NCBI GenBank assembly: GCA_016802295.1
Contig: JAESIW010000200.1
Coordinates: 2,263,923-2,327,922 of the forward strand
Length of the DNA stretch: 64,000 nt
Direction of reading: 5' to 3'
DNA from: Brachionus rotundiformis
Taxonomy: Eukaryota; Rotifera; Eurotatoria; Ploima; Brachionidae
Of the stretch, positions 24,026 through 36,600 are shown one piece after another. A program made the translations under genes and the position numbers. How positions within the stretch are numbered: position 1 is the first letter of the stretch; every line of letters begins with the position of its first letter. The notes beneath the pieces were generated by a model, which saw nothing but the letters and a program-made list of their open reading frames with translations, made no database searches and was not told the origin of the DNA.

Positions 24026-25614
24026 ATGAATTCTGGATACCTGGCACTTTACGACAATCCATCCAAATATTCCAATGAATTAAATGAAAATTTGCTGGCT
24101 TGTAAAAACGAGTTCAGCAACTTATTTGGTCCAAATTGTCCCGAATTGATCAGTGTCTGTGCTCCAGGTTGAATTTTGTCTCTTTTGGTTAAGCTTGATT
24201 TAATTTGAATTTAAAGGTCGTGTTAATTTAATCGGTGAGCATATAGACTATAATGATGGCTTTGTTTTGCCAATGGCGATTCCATTATACACTGTGATTG
24301 TCGGCGCCAAAAAGCCATTTGATGAAAACAATAATAAAAATACTTTGTGTCGAGTAAGATCTTTAGAAGCTTCCCTAGGAGAGCAAAACTATGTCGAATT
24401 TGATATAGAAAATCTTAAAAAGAGAGATAATAGTCAGAATTGGGCTAATTATATCATAGGCGTGGTGGCTAATTTTGAGGGTCCTGTCCAACCATTTGAT
24501 GCTGTTATTAAATCAAATGTTCCTCTGGGATCTGGTTTGTCCAGTTCAGCTGCTCTTGAAGTCGCTGTGTACACTTTCTTAGAAAGTCTAACTCAACGTT
24601 AGTTATTAGAATAATTTTGAATTTTATAAATAAGATATTGCTTTATTTGAAGAATTTTCAAGCAAAGAAAATAAGGCTTTACGATGCCAAAAGGCAGAAC
24701 ATGCATATGCATCTGTACCTTGTGGAATAATGGATCAATTTATATCCTCAATGGGAAAAGAAAATAATGCTCTCCTGATTGATTGTAGATCGTATGAAAG
24801 CAAGCTATTTGCTATGAATGACCCGGACATATCAGTGCTTGTTATCAATTCGAATGTGAAGCATCAGCTTGAGGGAAGTGAATACTCGAGTAGGAGAAAA
24901 CAATGCGAACATGTTTCTAAAATAATTGGAAAAAAATCTCTTAGGGATGCTACGATGGAAGATTTGGAGAGTAATAGGGATAAAATTGATCAAGAATCTT
25001 TTAGTAGAGCCAAACATGCGATAACTGAAATAAGTCGCACGATTGAAGCCTCTAAAGCTTTATCTTCTAATGATATGGTTACTTTTGGAAAATTAATGAA
25101 CCAAAGTCATGATTCTTTAAGGTTTTGTTTTTAGCAAAATTTAATTTCTAACTAATTATTATAATTTAGGGATGATTTTAACGTGTCTTGTGTTGAGCTC
25201 GATTCTTTAGTAGAGATAGCTAGAAATTGTGATGGTGTCTTGGGAAGCAGAATGACTGGAGGAGGTTTTGGTGGCTGTACAGTTACAATAGTTAAGTCTT
25301 CACATGTAAATGAAGTGATTGAAAATGTCAAGGTATGTTTATCTTTAATTAACTAAATGCTTACTATTAGGCAGAAAAATTGGATATTATGTTGTGATAT
25401 TTGTTTTTCTTTGGCAAATAAGCTTTATTTTATGTTTTAATATGAAAAGATAAGTTTTAAATGAAGCTAAAATTTTTATCACTAAAATGATTATGAAATA
25501 TGATAAAATTTGAAAGAAAAAAATTTTAATATTTTAATATTTTAGAAAAGCTACAAAGGATTGGCTTCGTTTTATGTTTGCAAGCCGTGTGAGGGCGCTC
25601 GTCAAATCAAATAA
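24026..25614 (+). CDS. GALK1: Galactokinase (GALK1-type, GHMP kinase)
   Basis: Five exons: 24026-24167, 24217-24597, 24635-25121, 25170-25332, 25546-25614. The introns are 49, 37, 48 and 213 bp; the product is 413 aa in one frame. It phosphorylates galactose at C1 with ATP, the entry step of the Leloir pathway, in the cytosol. It carries the galactokinase signature GRVNLIGEHIDYNDG (about 48-62), the ATP-binding GHMP loop PLGSGLSSSAALE (about 150), CGIMDQF with the catalytic Asp (about 208), and the C-terminal GSRMTGGGFGGC loop. The conserved Arg in the signature is present. The overall order and the NSNV..SEY..RR segment match animal GALK1 rather than GALK2. The start is the ATG at 24026, in an A-rich context; the frame is open upstream to 23936 from a non-ATG codon, which I did not use. 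The 37-bp intron joins LTQ to HIALFEE in phase 1. Confidence 0.95.
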
Positions 25615-26403
25615 AAGAATATTTATTTTTGATAATTTTTATTTTTTATTTTAAATTTTTTATTCATTTTAAATTGTTTTTATTTTACCGAAAAGCTTAA
25701 AATAATTCAAGTTTAAGATAAATTTTTGTATTCAATCATCATTAATACTTATGAACTGTTTTCAACATCTGGAAGATTATTATTATTATTATTAGAATTT
25801 TGATATATACAAATAAAAAACAATTTATATTAAGAAAAATGTTTGTATTTATTTAATTTTTTATTTTTTTCCAGTATGTTTAAAATAATGTCTTGACATA
25901 GCATTTATCAGATTTGTTGGTCTCGATTAAACCAATGCTCACTTATCTTTACACTTGTTTTAAGCTTACAGTACATAAATTAGAATAGTTAAGCCGAGGT
26001 TTATTATTTACATAAAATTGTAAAATAAACAAATTTTATACCGGTTTAGTTATTGTTAAATAACCTAATATTAAAAATTTGAAAAATGTTCAGTCTAATA
26101 GGTCATAATCACAGTAATTTTCAAATTTACCAAGTAAAGAACAAAAATTGTACATTTAAGTATCGATTTTAACATTATATCAAAAATAAAAAGTTGTGTT
26201 TATATGCTAAACAAAAATAGCAGATAGAAAATGGGCATTTAGAAAATATTAAACAGAACTTATAGATAACCAAAGAAATTTAAGAATAGAGATAAAATTT
26301 TATCAATTAAAACTCATTGATTAAACTCAATTTGTCGGAGTTCCATTTGGCTGAGAATTCAAGGTGACCAAGGACGGTTTGTTTAAATTCTTACTTTCAT
26401 AAA
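25615..26403. other. Tail-to-tail intergenic region
   Basis: 3' flanks of galactokinase (+) and the RBR ligase (-). AT-rich, with AATAAA-type hexamers just after the galactokinase stop. A short run of ATT repeats sits near 25779-25792. No coding region is seen. Confidence 0.6.
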
Positions 26404-29400
26404 TCAAAGCTGGCTGACGCTAGTATTATCTCTGAAAATAAAAAAATAAATAATTCAAGTTTAATCTATTATTTTTAACTAATTTATTTTTTAATTAATT
26501 TTGTATTTTTTTTTAATTTACATAATAAAAATAGTTTACCTAATCGACCCAATAAGAGCCATTGTGCTTGGATTACATGATTTTTCGCTTTCTATAGAAA
26601 TGCTACAATTTTCCGTATCCAGATTATTCTTATTTTCCAAACTATTAAGTGTATAATTTGACTTAATCTCTACACATTGATGCTTTTCGCTTTTATCATC
26701 AAGAATACTGTTTTCAACAGAGTCGGAAAATTTAATACTTTTGGAAACTTTGAGCTTTTTGACCGAGCCATCGGTGAGCGCCTTGTTGCTGGCACTTTCC
26801 CTGTCACACAAATCTATCTTGGAACAGAAACTATCTTCGTCATACTCGTCCTCTTTGTACTGGAGAGCACTTGTTGCACTCAAGCTTGCCAAACCAATCG
26901 ACATTTCACTAATACTTGGATTATTAACAATTTTAGTTGATATAAGTTTTTTTATCGAAGTTTCATTCAAACGCTTCGATGATGCCGATGAGCGGCGTGT
27001 TGAGATATGCGAGGATTTGGTAGTTTCAAGCCCAGTTTGCATTGTTTCTGATTTAGTGTCATCCAAATTTTCTATTAAATGATAACTAGAGTCACTTGAA
27101 TAATTCGAATCAGACATTTTATTCAATACACTAGTTCCAGTGCCAGTTTCACTCAAAATAGGTGTTAAATAAATCCCTGATTTTTTTGAATTTTTGCTTT
27201 TTTTTGAATCTTTCTTGGACAATTCCACTGAACCACAAGTATTTGCACATGTTTGAAGCCTTCGTTGACTACTTTTGAGAGTAGCTCGCCTACGGTTTGA
27301 TGTAGATCTGGTTCGAGATTTAGATTTGGATTTGGAACTGTTCGAATTGTTCGAGTTTGAATTGGAAGCCATGGTTATTGTTACATAAAGAGGAGTTTGT
27401 TTTAATGAGTTTTTTTTTGTTTTTATTGAGGCCGAAGCTGAATGAGTGGATACTACAACACTGTCTGGTTTGGGTTCTATTGCCGATATTGGTACAGTTA
27501 CGGAATTAGCCGCATTCGAAGGAGCAGGTTGATTTGTTGAATTGTTCAGGTTGAAGATTCCTAGATTGTTGTCTGTATTTTCGTCTTCGAATTCCAAGCG
27601 AACTCCTCCATTATTGTTTGTGGTGACACCACAGCCACCACTTCGACACAGCGAAATGGGAACCACGCCGTAAACATAAGCCAGCAAAATGGGTACTCCG
27701 ATTCCTACAGCTAAGGCGGCAACCACAGGTGCTACCAAAATTGAACCAAATACTGTACCGACTACTATCAAATTTCGTTTGTATTTTTTCATTGATTTAT
27801 AGCGTATGTAAACCTTTCGACCGGACCATATGGGAAGACCTATCAGAATAGCTGGTACAGCTACGCCAGCTATTAAAGCAATTCCAACTGGAGCCCCAAT
27901 CAATGTTCCTTTGAAAATGAAATTAATAATTTAAAATGATATGATGATTTTAATTTTAAAAAGGAAAAAACGTGTTTAATTGATCTAATAATTTTATTTA
28001 TAATCAATTGTAAAAAAATGTGCTTTCATGACTGAGATGGATTTTAAAAGATTTTCTTTAATAAATTGTGTATTTCAATTTTTTTAATAAAGAGAAAGGT
28101 AGGCTGTTATTAGTTTAAATTAAAATATTTAATTAGAAATTCAAAACTATTCTTTAATTATTTATTTAAAATTATTTAAAAAAATTTGTATATAAAAAAT
28201 AATGAGTGAAAAAATTGTTTTAATAAATTAATCAAAATAAGTTTCTTAAACAAATAATTTAATTATTTGACTTATTTGATTAAAATAATGCTGAACTCGA
28301 AAAATTATATTAACATAAAACTTTATCATTTTCAAACATATAATTGAATTTTATTTACTTTGCAAACTCTTTTAAGTAAAGTACCAATTATCTATCGAAG
28401 CGTCTGTTTTCATTATTTTAATAACTTTCATCATTTCTTTTATTCAAAAAAAGCTTTTAATCAAAACATCAGCTTTTTTAAACTTGAGCTATTAAGCTAT
28501 TCAAATCAATTAAATACTCAAGTTAATATTTAAATTAAATAATCGATTATTCGAAAAATAAAATTTACACTTAATAATAAATTTAAAAAAGACTATTTTT
28601 TATGGTATGAATAATTTTAAACTAAGAAATTTGTTAGGATATAATGAAAAAATTTACTAAAATTATAAGAAAAATTTTTATTTGTAAATATTAATTTGAA
28701 TTAGATCAAAAAAAGTAAAGTATATGATTTCTAATTAGATGCTTGAGTAAATTTTTGTGAAATATTCAAAAAAATACAAAATTTTTAAAACTAATACAAA
28801 ATAAATTCAATTAAAGACTCAAAAAATATAAACTTTAAAAGCTCATATATTAAAAAGAATAAACTGATTGTCGAGATTATGAATTTCTTTATTTAATGAC
28901 TAAAATTTTAATTATTAATATAACTAATAAAAATCACAAATATACAATTCGATAAAACAAATAGTGTTTTTGAACTAATTCAAGTTAAAATTTCAAAATT
29001 TAATGTTATAATTTTAATGAATTTTTTCATTGTATCATGAAAAATTTGCCAATTTAAAATTATTCATAAAAAATGGTGTTTTTTTAAATATATGATTAAT
29101 TAATTAATAATTAAAATTAAAAATAAACAGGCTTTAATGCTATTTTTCCAAAATAGTATCAATCAAAGTATTAATTTTCTAGTGAAAATATTAAATTTAA
29201 CCTAATATTAATTAGAATAAGATTTCAACAAAAAAAATTTATTGTCTTAATTTATTGTCCGCTGTATTTTTGCTGATATTAATTTTTGTTATTATTTTAC
29301 TCTTTATAATTAAAATAATTTTGCTTTGGTGCGATTTTTGTGATTATTTTTATAAAAAAATTAAAATTTAAATTACCTAATTGCCACATAATTTTCTTTT

Positions 29401-30610
29401 TCCTACTCCAAGGTTTTTTTCCCCAAAATGTACAACCAGAAGGGCTCAAATAATGCAAATCGCTTATTTCTTTCATACAAAGCCAGCAAAACTCACATCC
29501 ACAGACCGGACAGGTTATATGGTTACAAGATCCATCGTCCATTTTGACAATTAGAGCTTGACATTTGGGACACTGTTTTATTTCTTCCTTACACCAGTCG
29601 CTATTTCTGTTATTCACCGACTGAATGGCGCTAATGCTGGTCCAATTTTGATTTAAACCATTCAGCGAAGATTGACTTGTGTGCGAATTTGTCCTCTGGA
29701 TTAAATTTCTCAGCTTGACTGTAGAATTAGATTTTTTAAGATTGGATTCGAGATTTTTGAGCGCGGCATCCTCACAGGTTAAATTCGGGTGCCAATACTG
29801 TTTACAGTGGTAGCAAAACGAGGTATTACAATCGGGCCTTTGGCAATAGAGCTGAGGACAATTGGCACAGCCTGATGCTATGACTGCATAGGTACAATCA
29901 GGCGCAGGACACCAACGTGTGTCCGGTATGGACACAAGAACTCGCCTCACCATAAACTCTTCGTATTTGGATATCAATTGAAGCCATTCATTTTGACCAT
30001 TTTCCTTAATCAATGAACTGGTCGATTTAGGCGAACTTGAAACTGACTCACAGTTGTTTATGTGCAACCGTAGAAGTTTGTAAATGTCACTTGGATGCAT
30101 TTTTTCATTGCATTCTGGACATGATATGGACACTCGAGATTCAGTTATTTGATACTTGAGATACTGTCGGAGGCATTCGGTACAGAACGAATGATCACAC
30201 GTTTGTATTGAATACATGTAATTTTGGGAGCTATTTTCGGCTTGGTCTTTGGTAAATTTCAAGTAACATAGTTGACATGTGAGCTCATCATCTTCACTTT
30301 TGGACTCGGTGTGCGACTTTTTTGGAGTTGATTTTGGTTCGCTTGGGGAATGACTTAGCAGGTTAGAATTGCGCTTCGATGAGCTCGATTGGTTGAACCG
30401 ATTGCGCAATATTTCGACCACCGAGCGTAGACGAGAATTTATCGGCTGTATTCTGCTATTGTTGGAGGATTTTTTTGCCGATTTTTGTGACTTTGTTTTA
30501 AAATTGTACGAGTCGAGCTTTTCATTGCTCGACGATTTGTGGTCAACGATCTTACCATGGCCTCCGTCATCATCCTCGTCTATGTTCGACGTTTGTGACG
30601 ATTTGTTCAT
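26404..30610 (-). CDS. RNF19: RBR E3 ubiquitin ligase, RNF19/dorfin-type
   Basis: Three exons on the minus strand: 29377-30610, 26540-27908 and a 28-nt last exon 26404-26431, giving 876 aa. The first intron is 1468 bp. RING1 starts at CQLC (residues 112-167), with C..C..CDHSFC..C..CPEC; an in-between-RING domain follows (about 218-279, WCPAPDC to FCYHCK); RING2 (about 347-378) is CPKCQALIVKMDDGSCNHI with the likely catalytic Cys362, then CPVCGCEFCW. Exon 2 starts with two hydrophobic segments (about 414-490) around GRKVYIRYKS and the family-specific VYGVVPISLCRSGGCGV, as in RNF19A/B. A long Ser-rich disordered tail follows. RBR ligases form a ubiquitin-Cys thioester before transfer, and RNF19 members sit on internal membranes. 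The last exon rests on donor GTAAAC and acceptor TTTTCAG; without it the frame stops at 26536, one codon past the junction. Confidence 0.93.
27909..29376 (-). other. Long first intron of the RBR ligase gene
   Basis: 1468 bp, AT-rich and unusually long compared with the 37-60 bp introns of neighbouring genes. It separates the RBR catalytic exon from the membrane-segment exon. No nested gene or clear repeat is seen. Long introns near the 5' end often hold regulatory sequence; nothing specific is visible. Confidence 0.7.
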
Positions 30611-33600
30611 TATTTCAGGAAGTTTTCATTAAAATAAATTTTAATATCTAAATTTTCAAGTCAAGCTTGAGATGAGATAAACTTAATTTAAACAAAAAAA
30701 ATTGTCTCTTCTAACTTTGGTAAAAAATAGTTTATTTTTAGGTCACGGGTTAAATCTTTTATTTGAATATGTTTAGTCTAAGTTAAACAATGTTCTTGAT
30801 TATGTTAACATTTGGATTTAAAAAATAAAAATAAAGCTTAAAGCAAATTAATTGAATTATGGTCACCTTTTTTATTTAAAACAAATTGTCACTGCTTGAT
30901 TTGGCAAATTTAATAAAAAAATTTAAAAAAAATTAAGTTGAAATTTGATAAATAAGATAAATATAAAAATAGTTGTTTAAAAATTATATCTTCTAAAAGA
31001 GTCTATATTTTTAGTATAAAGTATTTTGAATAATAAATGCTAGGCCACATATCAAGCACGTTCATCATACTTGATTAATTTTAAATTAAAAAAGAAAAAT
31101 TTAGACTTAAATTTAACTTTATGAAGATTAAATTTTTCAACAGATTAATCCCGGTTGACTAATTAAATATAACTTTGATTACGAATAAAAAATTTTAATT
31201 TGACCCAGAATTCAATGTTGCTAAGAATCTTATATAAAATAAAATTTTTTAATTTAATAATTCTCTGCTCGGCTCAGACAAATAATTATAACTATATCAC
31301 GTTTTTTGCCTTATTTCCCTTTTATTAATTGTTGGTTCACTTTAAAAATTTTACCTCTAAATTTACAACAAAAGTGTCGTAAAATTTTAAGTGTTTTTGT
31401 TTTAAATTTGATTAATTTAAAAAAGCTTAAATTATTTCTTCGGCTAATTGATAATTTATTCAAATATGAAAATTAAACAATTTACATAATTAAGAGAAAA
31501 AAGAATGTTTTTGTTTTGACCTAAGCTTGGATAATACCAAAATAGAAATCGACTAATATAGAAATTGAAAATTTTCTATCCAAAGATAATTGCCAAAATC
31601 AGGCACTGGTGGCTTTAGTCAAGTTTAAAATATTAAAAACCACGAAAATGAAAACATGAAGAAATTCCCAACTTATAATAAACATAAAAATATTTTCCAA
31701 CATAATTAATGTTAAAAAAATAAATGAAAATATCATAACAGCAAATAAGTCAATAATATATGCTATTTATAATAACGTCATCAATTTTTAAATTATCCAC
31801 AAAAAAGATATTCTCTTTATATTTGTCAAATGATAAAAAAATAATGATAACATACAATTTAATTGCATGAATAAGTATTTAAATGACACAAAGTAGTTAT
31901 CATTTAATTCTGGTTGTAGAAAAAATCTCAACACAATCAACAATAACTAATGCATTCGCTTAGTTTATAAACTTGAAAAAATTTTAATAAATTATAAATT
32001 GTGATTATGATAAGCAAGAGATTTTTCAAGATCGTGCCTTCAAAATGTGAATAAGTGTATGTTTGAAAAAAATTAATAAAGGTTAGGCTTTTGTCTTTGT
32101 CTTGGAAACAATTTTAAAATTTGGCATCTGCTTAGAAAATTATCTGCCTCAAATTAATCAGGTCAATTTGAAAAAAAAATTTTCCAAGGTACTTAATTGT
32201 TGGATTTTTACGCTTTGGAAAAAAATGTTCTTAAAAAAACTAGACAAAATTTTTTATAAACAACTTTTCTCCTTAAAATAAAAAAATTAAATACTCAGAT
32301 TGTTTTTTATTTGATTTGTCAAGATAAGCATTTTGTCTGCGTTGATTGCCACATTTCATGGACAAGTAAGACTGAATCAAAATTTGCCTCATAAACAATC
32401 TATTTTTTTTCTTGAATAAAAATCAAAATTTTTAGCCTATATCAAGATTTTATTGAAATAAAAAACAAAAGGCATCATTTATTTGTTATCAATCATGGCT
32501 AGATTAAAAGCAGAATGCAAGCTCAAAGTGTTCTAAAGCCTATAGTGCTTTTAACTCTTTTTAAAAAAGAAATATAATTTGATAAATCATTTTATTTGAC
32601 AAGATCTTTAAAATTTCTAAAGTAACACTTGTGACATTGGATTTTTGAACCCCAAATGTATTACAAAATAATTTAAAAGTTTATAGATTAGTATAAATTT
32701 TATAATATATTAAAAAAAAATATGATAATTTAATGAGTTTATTATTTGAATGACATCAATTCTTTTCTACTATATATACGGCTCATTTTCAATACTCGAA
32801 AAACTTAATTAAAACTTCTTAACAATTTAAAAATTTTTAGAAATCGATTAAACTGACAAAATGGTTTTAATAAATTAATGAGTTAGAAAAAAGCACTTAA
32901 AAAATTAAAAAACATAATTTTTAAATATTAATTTTTTATCTACAACTAAACAGTATACTTTTTGAATATAAAATTTTGAGTTTTAAAAATTTTCCTAAAC
33001 ATAATAAATTTGTATGAATATTTTAAAAAGATAATAATTATTTCAAATAATACCAAAATGATCAAGCACTAAAAAAATATAAAATAGATAAATTTAGTTA
33101 CTAAAAGAGATATCCGAATTGTTTTAGGTTATCGATTTTTGTCTCAATTTCATAAATTAAATATCAATGGTATTCTATTTTGAATTATTTATCCCAAAAT
33201 TTAATTAACTTCTCTTAATTGGGTATCACTAAACAAAAATACTTACCAAAGAAAAGTGTGTCTTTTGAGCCTTGGGTATTATCCCATTCTTAGATGAACT
33301 TTAATTTGTGGAGGACGTGTCAAAATCAAAATTTATTGTAAAAGCAAGAAAATTAAGAAATTCTATATCTCTTATGATTTTTGTCAAAATACATATCCGA
33401 ATGTAATTTTGTTCGAAATATAATATTTATTTACTTTTTGGTAAAATTTTTAAATTAAATTAATGAAAAGCATACTTTTTTTTAATCTCTAAACTGCTGA
33501 CAATAATTTTGTCATGTGTTCAAACTTAATTTAAGATTAGAGAATAATTTTGTCTATCATATTCGAATTAATCAAAAGGAAAAAATTTATAATAAGCTAA

Positions 33601-36600
33601 ATAATTAGAAAATTAAAAATAATTTGAACAAAACCATCTAAGTTTCATTTAATACCTCAGAAAAATATCTTTTTGTGGAAAAATCTCTGTTACGTCTTAC
33701 ACACCCTGACTGGAGAATATTTTTGTACTATATAATGATGTTGTTTTCGGGTCTAAAATTATGAATTTAAATATTTTAAATCTAAAAAATAATTAAAATG
33801 GATTTAAATTATTTTGCTAGTTTTTTGTAGGAGAATTGGTCGTAATTTACCAAAATATTCTCTATCTTAGAATAAATTATATCTCCAATATGCGAGAAAA
33901 ACTCTTCTCAAGCAGTTGTTGTTGATTTTGTATAGTTAAAATTTTATTTTTATTAAAATTTAACACTTTTTTTTCCATCAACTTAAACAAAATAGCATAG
34001 CTAATTAATTTATTATTTTTGAATTTTTAATCTTAATTTAAAAACGAAATTTTCCCTTTAGACTTTTTTTTAATTGTGTAAATTAAACTCCAATTAAAAT
34101 ATAAATTACTGAAATTAATTTTTCAAAATCTCAAACCTTTGCAATATAATTTAAAACATTCTCAATTTAGTTAAATAAAGCTTAAATAAACAGCAAAAAT
34201 TTAATACAGATAAATAATTTTATTTTTATTATTGAATATTACATACTAACAAAAAATTGTTTATAATTTTTAATTCTTTTTTTAATATTAATTAAATTTA
34301 CATGTTTTTATATTTCTTATCTAATTGACGATTTAATTTATCGTAGACTAAAAGCATAACTTCCATTGATGAAAATTTAACATGAATTAAAATAAAAGGA
34401 ACATAAACAAAATTCACTGAATAGTGAAACTTTTGAATTTTATTTTTAACTTGTGAATTGAATACCCAAAATGACTTCAAAATATGAAAAATTTTCTAAT
34501 ATATTAGAAAGTTAAAATGAAATAATTAATTAGAAATAAATAAAAGTTTTTGTAGGATCTAGAAAATATTTGAAAAATTTTTATTTGAACCCTTTCAAAA
34601 TTAAACTTATGAAATAACTTTTCCCATTACATTTTAAATTATCATTTTTGCTATCATGCTTAAAGAATTGATTCTTGATTGAACGTTTTTTTCCTTGGAA
34701 AATTTAAAAATCGAATTTTATAAATAATTTGATTTAAGAAAATTTTTTTATCTGTTTTGAGATCTAAGCGAGCGATGCCGAAAACAAAATCTAAATTAAT
34801 ATCTAAAAATAAACAAAATTGTCTGATCTCATTTTTAGTTCTCCAGTGGAAATGATTATATAAAAATGAAATTGCAATGTTTGGTTACTATCTTTTACAA
34901 TTATGCCTATATAGATTTTAAGGCTATTGTTTATAGAGTTAAGTTTTTCTCAAACTTTGATTAAATCAGCATGAATATAATATAAGTACGCAATAAAAAC
35001 TAAACTATTTTAAATACTCATTTTAACAATTTTATTAAATTTTATAAAGCTTTTTTTTTTGAATAAAACAAATATAAAATTTCATATTAAAGAAAAAAAC
35101 TTGACCTAAAAAGAACTTTGGTCAAGTGATTTTTGTTTTTTAATTATTTTGTGTTATCTAAATTCATTTTTAAGGTAAGCTGATTTTCCTTAAGCTTACT
35201 TTAATTATGTGATGCTTTTTTCTAAACTTAATATAAGAAGATGAATATTAAAAATTTAATAAATATGCAAAATCGAAAGAAAAAATTGAAAAATCAATTT
35301 TATAATTAATACCTGTAGATATGATAATTTTGAATTTTACGAATTAAATTTTTCTTGCTTGTTATCATTGGATGCCATTAAAAATGACTAACTAGTAAAT
35401 ATATAAAAAATGACTCATAAATAATTTTATCGCAACAAATCTCTAACTAAAACTATTTTTTAAATTATAATTGAATATTTTGAAAATAATATTAAAAGGA
35501 TTGAACTTGATAATTCGATTTATGAATGACTTTCTTTGGCGACATGGTTTCTTGCTTGCTGTGATATTGCTGTCCAATTTTCTCTTGAATATTTTTTGCT
35601 TTTTACGCTATTTTCTTTTCAAATATGTCATTCCTTAACTGGAGTCTAATTTATCATTAATTACTTTTATTTATCTATTTACACATAGCCACTAAGAACA
35701 GCTGGAAATTGCACGCTTCCCTTTCAGCAATAAAAAGGCTTAAAAAATTAAGTTTTAATTAAATAATATGAAATAAAAATTAAAAAAAAATATTTGTTAA
35801 GTAATTAGAAATTTTTATTGTCTTGTCGTAAAATTGATTTTTAAAATTAAATTGAAACTGATTAATTAAGAAATTTTAAAATTGATTTTGTTGGTTTCAT
35901 CAATTACGGATTCATTACCTTCTAAATTTTAATATCCAAAGTCATTTATGGCTGCTATCTTGGCAAGCTTTTAAAGCGACCATTTTGTTTTTGAAATTAT
36001 TTTCCATTTGTTTTTTCCAATCTTTCGTTTATAAGTTAAGTGAATTCTTTTGTAACCGGTCAAAAATATGTGCTCAAAATATGGTATCGGTTCCCGTACC
36101 ATAAGATTATTTTTGCATGTCCATTATTTATTTTTGTAAAATTTCTTTTAAGGTATTTTCTTTAAGATAATAATTAGATTTTTACCGTACCCAATAAAAC
36201 TGAATTATTAATTAATTATAAAGTATTTATTAAATTTTTTCTTATTTAAATGCTCTATTAAAGCTAAAAATCAATTAAAAATTTACTAAAATATTAGTTA
36301 TCTTTGTTTTCGGCGTCATGAAAATCAAAGAAAAATTCATTACAAATTTTATGCATCTTATTCATAGACTTAAAATTGAAAAAATGTTAATATGGATTCA
36401 AATAATATTTTATCGAAGAATGTAGAGCTAATAAGACATATTGTTTTCTGTAATTGATATGACAATTGTAAATAATTAAGTTATTTTAAGTTTGAATTGG
36501 AACCAAATTTAGATAGCACAACTATTATCTTTTATTATTTTTTTATTTACGCTTATTAGAGACGAAACTTTTGATTTTATATAATTAAATTAAATAGATT

